Assembly (NCBI RefSeq): GCF_040869045.1
Contig: NC_090319.1
Span: 345,506,302 to 345,570,301, forward strand
Direction of reading: 5' to 3'
Origin: Eurosta solidaginis
Taxonomy: Eukaryota; Arthropoda; Insecta; Diptera; Tephritidae
DNA: 64,000 nt
Of this stretch, positions 32,771 through 43,805 are shown piece by piece; positions within the stretch are counted from its first letter, which is position 1, and every line of letters begins with the position of its first letter. A program made the translations under genes and the position numbers. The notes under the pieces were generated by a model, which was not told the DNA's origin, ran no database searches, and saw only the letters and a list, made by a program, of their open reading frames with translations.

Positions 32771-32901
32771 ACATCAAAATTTATTCCAAAGTATAATGTA
32801 AAAAAAAAAATAAAAAATACATTAAAAAAAATATATTAAGTATAATATATTGAAGTGATAAATTTTAAAGTGATATACATATGTATGTATGTATATTAAC
32901 T

Positions 32902-33283
32902 TGGGTCGATTTGTATGGACGAAAGTTAACCAATATCGCGCCATCGATTTTTCAATAGGATTTGGGCTCAAGAAAAAAAAGTTCCACTACGCATACCCAA
33001 AAAAATAATTTTCGAGCCTGTGAAAAAAATAATGGCGAAAGGGTAATTTTTTCGACCAAAACACTCCCCAAAACTCAAAACACATTTTTTTTTTTTTTCC
33101 AAAAACTTGTAAAAACTTTGGCGGTATCAGTTTTTTGACCAAAAAAAAATTTTTTTTCGGGTTTTGGGGAGTGTTTTGGTCGAAAAATTTACCCTTTCGC
33201 AATTTTTTTTTTCGCAGGATCGAAAACTATTTTTTTGCGTATGCGTAGTGGAACTATTTTTTCCTATTTTTTAAATCGACCCA
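32902..33283. mobile_element. MITE/foldback with TIR TGGGTCGATTT
   Basis: TGGGTCGATTT at 32902 and AAATCGACCCA ending at 33283. Inner arms pair well: GTTCCACTACGCATACCCAA left with TATGCGTAGTGGAAC right, and CGACCAAAACACTCCCCAAA with GGGGAGTGTTTTGGTCG. The 71-residue minus-strand frame across it is chance. Confidence 0.82.
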
Positions 33284-33395
33284 GTCTAATATACATACTT
33301 TTTATAAATAAATAAAAAAAAAATATAATGAATAAAATGAATTTGAGCTAATTTATCAATTTTCAAGTAATTTTTCAACCCAACTAGGGATAGTG

Positions 33396-33700
33396 TATTA
33401 ACTAGTAGGATGCTGATGCAAATATCGAATAGTATGTCAACTGGTATTACAATGATGCACAGACTGAGTAGTATGCCAACTGGTATGTTGATGTTGAATA
33501 CACTAACTAGTATGTCAGTTGGTATGATATTGATGTATATAATAACTAGTATGCCATCTCGTATAATGCTGGTGCAAAGGCTGACTAGCATGTTAATTGG
33601 TATGACCCTGATGAGTATGCTGACTAGTAGGCATCTGGTACGATGTTGGTGTATATAATGACTAGTTTGTCAATTGGTATGATGCTGATGCAGAGACTGG
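33396..33700. repeat. Tandem array, unit 39 bp, about 8 copies
   Basis: AGTATGTCAACTGGTAT..... TGATGC recurs each 39 bp (13 codons), which keeps a plus-strand frame (33410-33658) open as a degenerate 13-residue repeat. I regard it as a subterminal repeat of the composite element, not a gene. Confidence 0.8.
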
Positions 33701-33840
33701 CAATTGATATTTCGTAGGACATCGCCATGTTAAAAATACCAGTTGCTAATATGAAAAAATTACAGAACTCATACTAGTTGGGATTTTTGGCAAACTAGTA
33801 TTCATCTAGTATACATCTAGTTGGTTTGACTGCAGGGATG

Positions 33841-34228
33841 TATATAAATTTGTAGTCAAGTAGTTTGTGCTAACGATGCGGCAATGTGGGAAAGTAAATG
33901 GATAGAAATAAAAAAAATGAAACAAAAAACCGAAATAACGGAGAGGAGTGCCACTCTGTCGAAGAAGCAACAAGGAAATTTAAATTAAATTCAATTGAAC
34001 TAACTGGCAGAGAGTCAAGTGCAGGTGACCCACATTCACAATGAACATACTTATTACATTTTCAATCACTTCATTTTGCAAATCTATGAGTAACGACACA
34101 ATTCAGCATAAATTATATTGGACATTTACTTTTGTTTATAGTAGCAGGCTCAGCAGATGTTGTACTTTCCAATCATTTTCTTTCGAGCAAATTTTGATTA
34201 AAGATTTGTTAAGAAAAAATATGCATAC
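33841..34228. other. No supported feature
   Basis: AT-rich sequence between the composite TIR element and a solo LTR. A 71-residue plus-strand frame (34041-34256) runs into the LTR and resembles nothing known. Confidence 0.4.
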
Positions 34229-34695
34229 TGCGGCGAATCTTCACATCACTAAATAAATACACAACAACAAAAACTTTAAAGCAAGCTACATAAACACATT
34301 AATCATCACTTACCAAATATATACAAGGCAACGAAGAGATAACTCACATACAGATGTAATCATCAGCCGAAGTAGTACTCACATATACACACGCATATGG
34401 CTATGCGAGGGACTATAAACTACAAAGTAACTACGAGAAGTTACTAGACCTTAGAAGAAATGGGTGGACGAGACAACAGAGAGTATAAAAGCAGCGAAAG
34501 CTGAGTAGTCAGTATCAGTTTGATTTAAGCATGCCATTGGTTGCGAATTATAAGTGTTATTGTGAAGTACTTTCAAAGTAGTCTAATAAAGACCATTTTG
34601 CATTATTGAATATCGGAGTTATTTATTCAACAATTTAGCGATACGAACGTTAGTAAAAGGTGTAAAATAAGCGGAGTTTCACTAAATTTGTTACA
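34229..34695 (+). repeat. Solo LTR (467 bp), ATAC duplication
   Basis: TGCGGCGAATCTTCACATC to AAATTTGTTACA, flanked by ATAC at 34225-34228 and 34696-34699. TATAAAAG at about 34483; AATAAA near 34585. Confidence 0.88.
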
Positions 34696-34809
34696 ATACA
34701 TATGAAGCTTTTCATGTCAAATGTTTCTAATCCAAGTACTTGACGTCTCCAATATCGACGAAAGTTGTTGGAAATATTGTTATTATAGGGTAAATTGACT
34801 GTGGGAGAG

Positions 34810-35840
34810 CAGGGACCGCAATATGAACGGTTTTAGCCACGCCACCTAGATGAGCGAGCCTCCGCCTTGCTAGAGCGACACATTCGCAGAGAATTTCATT
34901 CTCCATCTAACAAAAGCTACATATATATTTGGGTATCGGTTAGACTTAACTTACTTAGGTGATATCGTAGACTACATTGTCCCGTATAATACCCAGTGAG
35001 AGTTCGTAGGTCCTCTCTGTTTAGACTTATACTGATACTCACTTAGCTGGGAGTATAAACAATCTAGCCTACCTTGGGCATTCAATTCATTGTCGCCTGA
35101 ACTGTGTTGTTTACCAGTTACTTATCGTTTTCCTTGTATGTGCCTTTTTGTGTCCATAGTAGTGCACTGGACCATGGATTGCTGCTAAACTACTCTGCTG
35201 GGCTAGGTACTCTGCCTGTTCTTTACCTTCATGTCCCTGATGCTTGGTAATCCATCCTAACAAAACCTTCCTTTTGGCGCTCAGATCATTTAGGACTCCA
35301 ATGAATTCTTCCGCTAGCTTAGAAGTGATTGTGTAGGAATGCAAGGCACGTAAGGCTGCCTGGCTGTCTGACGTAATGAGGATACTCCTCGCCTTTTCGT
35401 AGACATTCTCTACGGCAAACTCTTATTGCATGGATTTCAATCTAAAAAATATTGGGTTAATATCTCATTGGTATCGATTTCTTGAAGTTCGGCCCAGAGG
35501 CCTGCTCTCATTTTTCCATTATCAAATTTTGATCCATCCGCGAAGAAGACTGTTGAGTCAGATGGATTCCCTGTTTCCAAGAGTTCTGCCCTTAATGGAC
35601 ACCTCAAAATTTCGTGAGATTCTAAGCGTAGGGGCCATTGCATCACGTAGCTGCTTAACGAGATATCCTATGCATTTTCTTTTTTGTTTCATATACCCTG
35701 TCATGTTTCCGCTCTGTAGCACAGAGATATTTTGTGAGCTTAGGGCAGCAGGTATTGCCTCTTTCTCTATTTGAATAGGGTAGGAAGTTATTACCTCTAA
35801 GGCACTAAGTGCATCAGTAGGGGACGTCCCCATAGCACCC
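34810..35840 (-). pseudogene. RNase H domain and C-terminus of a non-LTR retrotransposon
   Basis: Minus-strand frames read STVFFADGSKFDNGKMRAGL (35646-35437; the FxDGSK first-Asp motif of RNase H), then LNDLSAKRKVLLGWITKHQG and HEGKEQAEYLA (35344-35111; the W-x-x-x-HxGhxGNExAD end of RNase H), and near 34850 ENEILCECVALARRRLAHLG, the Cys-rich tail. 35833-35558 gives the stretch before it. Frameshifts separate them. This architecture fits I/R1/Loa-type elements. Confidence 0.75.
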
Positions 35841-36874
35841 TTTATGTATGCTAATACAAACTACTACTACAAACTGTTGTTACTTTTTTAAGGTAGCATG
35901 TAGATGAGCTCCAGAGGGTTTTGTCCAGTGTATCCGCTAGGTATTTTGCATGGTTCTGGCATGGATAGTTTTCTTCTACGGGTAAAAAGTACTAGGACAG
36001 CTATGAATGGCCGTCACGAAACTTCGCTTTCTTTCTTGAGATTACCTTCGAAAAATATTACGTCCAAGTTTCTACTCCCAAAAAAAGTTTGGATGATTCA
36101 CGAGGCATTTTATTCTGCAAATCGATTGATTTATTAGTTTTTTGCAAGTTTTTGGCATTACTGGCCGGTTTCGATTTTTTGTGTGGTTGCTCAAAGTAAA
36201 GCCCATTTATTGCCCTACAAATAATGTTCACGTTACTTTGTGGGGAAATGTCAATATGTTTGTACCTTGAGGCTTTCGGGTTCCAAATTGACAGTGCCTT
36301 ACAAAATGGAACCGGCCCATACACAATGTCGTGCATCGCTATCTCAACTGGGACGACTCTTACAATTCACAGAAAGCTCATTTGCTGTCCTCCCAACATA
36401 CGTCCATCGAGCTGAAATATAGTCCAGTCATAACAAAAGAAGTTGCACTTGACTTGACGAAATCTTAATTACTCTACAGAACCGCAAAGAAACACTGAAC
36501 CGAGGCTGACAGGTTCTTCTCTCATAATGGTATGAAAATGCTTAGATTGAAGCTTGTGTCTTGTGACGTGCAACTCGATATCTGTTCTGGTCACCTTCCA
36601 CTGCCAATTCGAGTTTTCCTTCAACAATAGTTTGAGCCAATAATGTAGAGAAAAAATGTCCAGCAGATTTATGGTCCCTATCGTTAGCCCGATGGTGAGG
36701 GTGGAAGGAAACTTAATAAAGTGCTAAAGGAAGCGAATAAAAGCACAAAGGCTTAGCTGGCTAGGTCATGAAATCTAATCGTACGCCCGACATTAGCATC
36801 AAACGAAAAGGACTATGATTTAAGGCCATGTACTTAGAATATGCCCGGCTTGTTGTTGTCGTCCCTGCCATCCA
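35841..36874. other. No supported feature
   Basis: Scattered frames on both strands (for example 36058-36336) have no motif I recognise. The sequence may be remains of the neighbouring LINEs. Confidence 0.35.
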
Positions 36875-37520
36875 AGAGATGTGATGGACGAAGCAAGGAA
36901 AAAGAAAATTAAAAGTTGTGGCATTTACTGGAGTGGTCATGAAAATAAGCACAGTGGCGGATTCGTGGTGGGGGAGAGACATCGTCGCCAAGTACTGTCG
37001 TTCACACATGTGGACGAACGGCTCGCCGCTATGCGCATAAAATCAAAATTGTTTAATATATCATTCACTTGCGCTTATCCACCGATGGTTGAGAAGGCCA
37101 TGGTATAAAGGTTGCGATTGGCGACCTTAACGCTAGGGTAGACAAAGGTGTTTTAGCCCTACGGTCAGAAATTTCAGCCGTGGAGGCCGATTAAAAATCA
37201 ACAAGGATGGATAGCCTCTGAAGCTATTCAAATAAGCGAGGAGTTGGTTAGGCGCATGCATCAGCCTCTTTGCAAGATAGGGTCGGACGAGTGCATGCCT
37301 GACGTTTGGAATCTTTATGTTCTTTGCTAAGTCCACAAGAAGGGGGATCTTGCAAACTGCACCAACAATCGCCGAATCAACCTTATTAGTATCGCATATA
37401 AATACCTGTCAAACGTATTGTGAGAAAAGTTGAAGCCCACCGTGAATCGACTGATTGAACCTTATCAGCGCGGCTTAAGACCTGATAAATCTACCGTCGA
37501 CCAGATTTTCAGTAGTTATG
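36875..37520 (+). pseudogene. RTE-clade non-LTR retrotransposon relic
   Basis: 36881-37108 resembles the start of an RTE endonuclease (KIKSCGIYWSGHENKHSGGF; RIKSKLFNISFTCAYPP), followed by DLNARVDKG. After a deletion 37300-37510 reads VHKKGDLANCTNNRRINLIS, IAYKYLSNVL, LIEPYQRGLRPDKSTVDQIF: the RTE finger and palm-approach motifs (KKGD...NWRGI.LL...KSTVDQIF). Stops and frameshifts throughout; about 1.5 kb of the family is deleted between the two. Confidence 0.75.
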
Positions 37521-37906
37521 CCTTCCTCTCCTCTTAGTTCCATCACCAACAGTTCAAAGACTATGGTATTTGCTGTTTTCGCCGGGTATGTACATAAGTC
37601 CATACATATAAACAAAATATTGGGGTTTGGTCACTAGGTCATATCCCTTCTGCTTATTTTATTTTAGCTATGAATGCATGCATTTATGTCTATATATGTA
37701 AGTAAGTACGTATATGTATATACACATACATACCTTTTCACCGCCCTTCCGCTGATTTTAATTACTTGTGCATGTGTGTACATTTATACCAGCCTTTTGC
37801 ATTTACTATTTTAAACAAAATTTAACCAACTCACTAGGAAATCATCAAAAAATGCAATCAAATGCATGGCTCTGTGTGTTCACAGAAAACGAATTATGCC
37901 CATGTA
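37521..37906. other. Apparently low-copy sequence
   Basis: ACATATGT-rich, AT-rich sequence after the RTE relic. Nothing recognised. Confidence 0.35.
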
Positions 37907-37967
37907 CATTAGGGTGTTCAATACTAATCAAATAAACCTCTTCAAAAGGTAATACCACGGTCAATGT

Positions 37968-38650
37968 TAGGTTAGGTTTGACTGGCCCGTCAATAAAGAC
38001 CTCACATAGACTGAATGTATCCATAGTGTTACCAGAATTTGTTTGAAGATCAAACAGAAGAACACCAATCAGATGCCAGGACTTATGCTATAGAATAACT
38101 CCGTCCTTCTGGCAAATACTAGAAGTTTTCTAGGACCTAGATTAACTGCTGCACCGAGAACTGACAACTCTGTCGCCACTAATAACTGGAGCCTTGACCA
38201 GGCGAGCGCAGGACACGAACATAGAACGTGCTCAACCAATTCTTCCTGCAGATCGCACTTCCTAAACCTGCTATTACTGACGAGGCCTAGCTTATAAGCA
38301 AGTAACGCGCCAGAAGGCAATGTCCAGTTAGTATGCCCATCGTGAGCGTTAAGTCTTCTCTCTTTTTTTTTCAGAGATATGAGCCACTTTGTAATTCCTT
38401 CTATTGTCGTTTTAGCTAGTGTTGAAACCTTCTTTGCCAACTCATCAGCCTTTTCCTTACCTTCTATCCCTTTGTGGCCGGTAACCCAGTATAGATGTAT
38501 GGTTCGGCCTGACCGACTTTTCTCCAATGCTTTTTTGCATTCTAGGACACTTCTTGATGAAGTACTGTGTGAGATTATTGATTTAATCGCCGCCGTATTA
38601 TCAATATATACATATATTGACGCAACTGCAGCTTAATCACGCTTCCAAGA
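37968..38650 (-). pseudogene. RNase H tail and 3' end of a non-LTR retrotransposon
   Basis: 38527-38069 encodes TIHLYWVTGHKGIEGKEKAD (end of RNase H), then KERRLNAHDGHTNWTLPSGA, YKLGLVSNSRFRKCDLQEEL and VEHVLCSCPALAW (Cys-rich C-terminus), the longest open piece of this family here. The 3' end is AAACCTAACCTAA (plus strand TTAGGTTAGGTTT at 37969). The same end occurs at 13004 and, shorter, at 53533. Confidence 0.8.
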
Positions 38651-38770
38651 AGGTCAAGAATATCACATATAAATTTTGTTCCCGATAAGAGACGGTTAAG
38701 GGGTGTCGCACATGGATCAAATTTAAGTTTACTCTAAGGAGACTCAAAAAACTATAATTATAAAAACTAT

Positions 38771-39304
38771 TGTAACGAATTTAGGGAAATTTCGATTATT
38801 TGAAACCGTCTGCTACTGTTCGTATTGCTAAACTGTTGAATAAATCACTCCAATATTCAGTAATGCAATATGGTCTTTATTTAGTCTACTTGGGAGCAGT
38901 ACAATTATACTTCAATACCACGTACTTCACAACAGCGTATTTAAATAAAACTGATTAGTCATGCCTCAGCTTGCGCTGCTTTTATACTCTCTGTTGTCTT
39001 GTCTGCATATTCCTACTACGGTCTAGACGTTTCGCCTTCTAGAATAGTTGTATCTCCTACTTGGTAATTTCTATATACATGTACATATGTTTGTAGTTTA
39101 TGTGTATCTTATAGCCATATGCCGGTGTATGTGTGAGTAAGGCTGATGACTACATGTGTTTGTGGTATATCTTCGTTGCCTTGCATGTATGTGTGTAAAT
39201 GATGATTGATTTGTTTACGGTTTATGTACATAAGAGTAGCAGCTTCCTTTATTGTTGTTGTGTCTTTATTTACTAACAGCTTAGTGTTGCTAAAATTCGC
39301 CACA
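38771..39304 (-). repeat. Solo LTR (534 bp), CTAT duplication
   Basis: TGTAACGAATTTAGGG to ATTCGCCACA, flanked by CTAT at 38767-38770 and 39305-39308. Carries the complement of TATAAAAG near 38985 and of AATAAA near 38877. Confidence 0.88.
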
Positions 39305-39686
39305 CTATATTATACATTTTGGTCCCGGTTGTTAATGAGTAAGGCGTGTTGCATTGCTGTTTAAGTGCAGATTACGTTATAAAGACTCAGAAACGAAAAA
39401 AGTATAGATGTAAGAATTGTAAAACCTTTTTTTTTACTAAGCGAGTTCCGGATTTTGTGCAAATGGTCTAGCATCGTTGCATTGCAAGCTACACAAAATT
39501 TTTTTTACAATAAATAAATAATTTTTTTTACAATACACTAACAAAATATACGACTATGTTATACGCAACATCAAAACACTTAGTTAATTTTTTTTTCTAT
39601 TTTGAATAGCTAACCAACAACTGCCAAAACAAAACCAAATATGTAAAGAAAAATTTAAAATGAAAAAGTTGTTTACGATCCGTAGA
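39305..39686. other. Unassigned AT-rich sequence
   Basis: Long T and A runs; no frame or repeat recognised. Confidence 0.3.
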
Positions 39687-39797
39687 AAGAAACAGGATTC
39701 GCCACGGGTAAGTGAGGTTGACAATTGGGTTGCCTCTTACGACAGGCATACCTTCCGCGGGGAATATTCTTAGCCACCTAACCCGCTGGGGATTTTT
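39687..39797 (-). mobile_element. SINE family A, internally deleted 5' fragment
   Basis: Matches the 5' third of 42912-43297: CCCCAGCGGGTTAGG at the right end (minus strand), GGTATGCCTGTCGTAAGAGG, then a jump to CAACCCAATTGTCAACCTCA and GAATCCTGTTTC. The middle of the family sequence is missing. Confidence 0.75.
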
Positions 39798-40072
39798 ATC
39801 ATGAGACTTTTATTTTAAATATATACAAATTTTCATCCGCCGGCTGGACTTTTTACAAAATAACTTTCGGTTCTTGATCTCCGGCCACATACTATTACGG
39901 TTAAATCTTGATATTTTTTATAAAATCCGCCCATCGTTTTGTATTTTTTAAAACAAATTTCAAATTTATATCCCACGACGTTGCGATCCTTAGCAATTCA
40001 TGAAAGTTTGCCGTTCCAATCAGGACCAAAATTTATATATACCATATGTATACCGCCTACTAGGTATAATAT

Positions 40073-40578
40073 TGTGGCGAATTTTCACATCACTAATTAA
40101 ATACACAACAACAAAAACATTAAAGCAAGCTACATAAACAAATCAATCATCATCTACACACATTCATACAAGGCAACGGAGATACTCATAAACACATGTA
40201 ATCATCAGCCGAAGTAGTACTCACATATACACACGCATATGCCTATGTGAGAGGCTATAAACTACAAATACACACACATATAGCTGGTAACCAAGTAGAA
40301 GATTCTAGAAGAAGAAACGTCTAGACATTTGGAGAAATATGCGGACACGGCAACAGAGAGTATAAAAGCAGAGCAAGTAGTCAGTAATCAGTTCGATTTA
40401 AACACGCTATCAGTTGCGAAGTGAAGTTTAATTGTGAAGTATAATTGTACTACTCCCAACGTAGTCTAATAAAGACCATTTTGCAATACAGAATATTGGA
40501 GTGATTTATTCAACAGTTTAGCGATTCGAACGTTAGCAGAAGGTTGCGAATAAGCAGAATTTCTCTAAATTCCTTAAA
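40073..40578 (+). repeat. Solo LTR (506 bp), ATAT duplication
   Basis: TGTGGCGAATTTTCACATC to AAATTCCTTAAA (end decayed from TTCGTTACA), flanked by ATAT at 40069-40072 and 40579-40582. TATAAAAG at about 40361; AATAAA near 40468. Confidence 0.88.
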
Positions 40579-40791
40579 ATATAATCAATTTTGGGCATTA
40601 GAAAACGAAAAATCTAATTTAATTTTTTTGTGTCTCCATAGAGAAGTCTTACACTGACCCCTGGTGCGGCACCCCTCAATCATTTCAAATCGGGACAAAT
40701 ATTTTTTTGACATTTTTGTCCTTGACATTAGTCAGAAGTAGTCAGACATGAAAAAGTCGGTAATTTCATTTATAAGGACCACCCTAATGTA

Positions 40792-41446
40792 CATATTATG
40801 AACGAGTATGTAGATAGGTGCATATAAAAACGCTCATAATCATTACGCAGTCAATTAAATAATTCACTAATTCTAAAAAAAGAAATTACATATCTATAAA
40901 CAGTAAATATTGAATGAATCTATGAGCGCGAGTTGTATATCATTGCCAATAAATACAACACAAAATACATCCAACGGTAAAATGCGTGACTCGTAGTAAA
41001 AGAAGAGAACTCGCAAACATCAAATATGGGCATAGTATTATTTTGGGAAGCAATGAGGTGAGCATAAAAATTTAATTGGAAATTGTACAACGATAACAGT
41101 TGGTATGAGGTATATTACCAAGCAACTAGAATCATTGTGTGCTATAAGCGGTGATATCATACTTCGAATTTTCGAACATTCACATCCAATTGGATTCATC
41201 CTCAACACAGCAATGCGTACAAAAGGAAGGCAAACCATGAAAAATGGCATAAAGCGCAAAATAAAATAGGGAGTGGACTTTGTTGTATGCATGCGTGTGC
41301 AAGAGAGCAAAACTCAATATGGGAATATACACTACAGCTCAAGTGTATAGGTACACAATATTCTACAGTATTTATTGAGAACTATAATAGCTGTGTTTTT
41401 TTTTACATCTATAGACGTTTACGGTTAAACTTTATATGGACTGCTA
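40792..41446. other. Apparently low-copy sequence
   Basis: A 90-residue minus-strand frame (41310-41038) is the longest, has no recognisable domain and no supporting context. Confidence 0.35.
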
Positions 41447-42831
41447 ACGCCCCGATTCTAGTGTGATAACAACATTCTTCACCACGATAACGAAATCATG
41501 AGGCAACTTTTACACCCTTTTGGTATTCTACCCGCGAAAGTAGTCGGATAATTTTTTACCCACAAAAGTAGGTGGTTACATCAAAATAACAGATGTTGTT
41601 TAGAAAAAGGAAAACTGAAAAATAAAGAATTGTAAGCGCAAATAAGTAAAGATAATAGTAAAAAAGTGTTGCCTCTTGCTATACATATTTGTTTACATTA
41701 TGTACTTTCACAAAATAAATTACAATATACCTATGTAGAAACTTATCATGCATAATATGCATACACACATCGTCCCGTTTATTCGTTAACCTCCTATCTA
41801 CAAGTGAGACATTTTCGGTAAAGCGAACACGGTTGCCACACCATGTTTTCATTTGGGACCAAAATTCATCGAAAAAGGACCAAATATTTGTTTTATTTTA
41901 TTAGTATAAAATACAAAATTTTAGTATGTTTCCAAATAAAATTTAATAAACATAGTGAACACTTTCCTTTAATTCAAGCTGAACAAACAAATATATGTGC
42001 ATGCAACCAAAAATGCGTCTATATTTTTACATAGGATAAGTCTATGTCTTTCACGAACCAAACGTTGTGAACCCCGTTTTGGTCACACAGCTCTTGGTTC
42101 TAGCATTATGCTGTTGATTGCAATGAAATAAAATGTATATTGCAGTTACGTTTTAGTAAGAAAATGTTCAAAATTTGCGTTCTTGTGTTGCCGAACTATG
42201 TATGTATGTGGAAAACTCAGTAAATCATAAATGAAACTAGGCGATTTTGTTAGTACTATTTTTATAGATGCTTACTTTTCCCTTAACGTTTAAACTTCAT
42301 ATCAGAGCCTAGATTCAGTAAGAGTTAGTTTTGATCCGAGGAACCCTTGAGCTAGCACCTACGGGAATAATTTTATACAAAACATTTCTTCCGAAATCAA
42401 ATCTCGTTTGCATTTGCTTCCTTCTGTCTTCGAGTTGAAATATTTCTTGTGCCAAGATACTTAGTTTTCAATTACCTTGCGTGGCTTAACACCACAATAG
42501 TCCAGGAACTCCTTGAACTCATTGAGCTGGGTGAAAAAGAAAGAAAAGTACCAATCGTGACTACTGCCTAAAAAGGACCAAAATTGAAGAAAAGGGACCA
42601 GCGGCCCAAATGCGGTTGGAAGGGCCAATTTTTGGTCCAAATGGACCAAAGTGGCAACCGTGAAAGCGAAGAAAACTACCTTCCAAATTTATCCACAGAC
42701 ACTGGTGAGTTTTTCGGTGATGACAGTGTTACCACTTGGGCCAGGGTCGCGGATAAAAGAACTGGTAACAATATTCGGTTACATAATGTTCTGGGTACTA
42801 TTTTACCGGTAACGCTCAGAATCGGGGCGTT
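41447..42831. mobile_element. TIR element (AACGCCCCGATTCT ends) hosting a hAT element
   Basis: AACGCCCCGATTCT at about 41447 and AGAATCGGGGCGTT ending at about 42831 are perfect inverted repeats. Without the hAT element at 41828-42662 it is about 540 bp and noncoding. No clear target duplication was seen. Confidence 0.7.
41828..42662. mobile_element. Nonautonomous hAT element with AAAGCGAA duplication
   Basis: Ends CACGGTTGCCAC and GTGGCAACCGTG, flanked by the exact 8-bp repeat AAAGCGAA (41820-41827 and 42663-42670). Subterminal GGACCAAA motifs occur in both ends (TTGGGACCAAAATT left; TTTGGTCCAAATGGACCAAA right). A minus-strand stretch near 42460-42530 reads LNEFKEFLDYCGVKPRKVIE, similar to the segment before the TRWLS motif in some hAT transposases, so this may be a deletion derivative of an autonomous element. 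Confidence 0.82.
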
Positions 42832-42898
42832 TGTGTCAAACTTTATCTACTCCTCTGAAATTGCAGCGCATAAAATTAGTAGTACTAAATTTCAATAC

Positions 42899-43308
42899 GC
42901 ATTATACGCCTCCCCAGCGGGTTAGGGGGTTAGAATATACCCGCGGTAGGTATGTCTGACGTAAGAGGCGACTAAAATACCGGATTCAAGGGGTTTGTGT
43001 AGCGCAGCTTTTTCAGGTTGCCAGCGCTATACATAGCTTCTCCAAACCCAATTGTTAACCTCACCTATCCGTGGCGAATCCTGTTTCATTAACATCCGAG
43101 GCCCTGGCGACCCTAAACTCCTCATGGATCTAGGGGGTGGGAGGGCGGTATGGCCTAGAAGGTCGCATAACAAATCGGTTCCGAGATGGTCGGGCTTGGT
43201 ACCGGAACGTGCCGGATCTGCATCCAGGGCCATCAACTCGATAACACTCTCCAAGGCCTTCGGAGAGTGTCCTTATCGCTACAACAACAACAACAACGCA
43301 TTGGACGC
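42899..43308 (+). mobile_element. SINE-like retroposon (family A), near full length, with target duplication
   Basis: Starts CCCCAGCGGGTTAGG at 42912 and ends in a (CAA)n tail at 43280-43297 (CTACAACAACAACAACAAC). Flanks are GCATTATACGC (42899-42909) and GCATTGGACGC (43298-43308), an 11-bp duplication with two changes. Variable length, sequence-unspecific duplications and a simple 3' tail mark a LINE-mobilised retroposon. A stem-loop CTCCAAGGCCTTCGGAGAG lies near the 3' end. I see no convincing tRNA-like A/B boxes, so its promoter source is open. Confidence 0.8.
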
Positions 43309-43611
43309 AGATGCAACTGAAATATGTGTCTATGTTTCACCTCTACACTAATTCTATGTATCTCCTCTACAAATGAATAGTGGACACACACATTCATCGC
43401 AACCGATTCAGCTATATGTTACACACTATGACCACCAAAGGTTTGTGTCTGCGCTTTTCGGTACACCATGTTGTGTAGCTACTTGCCGCTAGATGGGTCT
43501 CCTGAGCATTATCTAAGTGAGGATAAGCGTTTTTTTACGCGGAAACATAACGTATATGCGTGTAAAAAAACACGGCTAATATAAAAAAACTAGGTGTAAT
43601 ATATGTTCTAA

Positions 43612-43805
43612 GAGATTAAGGACGACCTACATGTTTTATGACGACTCGGAACTGCATATGCTCTACTTTCGCTAAGAATTTCTTCATGGCAGATATACAC
43701 TTGGAGTGTTTGCCAAACCACTGCCAATGGGCGAACCCCGCTTAGGAATTTTTTAACTGAAAAAACCCTTTTTCTAAAAACCTTGATGTCGCTTTTCTAG
43801 GGTCT
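43612..43805 (-). mobile_element. SINE family B, diverged fragment
   Basis: Matches the body of 10925-11222 (GACCTACATGTTTTATG, CTTCATGGCAGATATACACT, GGGCGAACCCCGCTTAG) with many changes; the tRNA-like head is missing. Confidence 0.65.

Larger units (their letters stand above)
31792..33840. mobile_element. Composite TIR element with subterminal tandem repeats
   Basis: CATCCCTGCAGTCAAA at 31792 is complementary to TTTGACTGCAGGGATG ending near 33840. Inside the left end are about three 60-bp units (TTGACTAGAATTTTGTG.GGTTATTCAT) and inside the right end about eight 39-bp units around ACTAGTATG.CAACTGGTAT; both sets use the CTAGT/ACTAG core. This foldback-like design flanks a non-LTR relic (32080-32760) and a MITE (32902-33283). 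No transposase or clear target duplication was found. Confidence 0.6.
37907..40789. mobile_element. TA-flanked TIR composite (Tc1/mariner-like ends)
   Basis: CATTAGGGTG at 37907 and CACCCTAATG ending at 40789, each flanked by TA (37905-37906; 40790-40791), as in Tc1/mariner-type insertions. Right-end inner sequence (GGACC...GAAATTACCGACTTTTTC on the minus strand) is not matched at the left, where a LINE end begins about 60 bp in, so the left end may be short or the pairing partly by chance. It contains a LINE 3' end, two solo LTRs and a SINE fragment. Confidence 0.45.

Noticed and set aside
33410..33658. 82-residue frame with a 13-residue Met/Ser/Thr-rich repeat, like a small repeat protein
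   Set aside because: It is only the translation of a 39-bp tandem repeat in a subterminal array; a similar array without an open frame lies at the other end.
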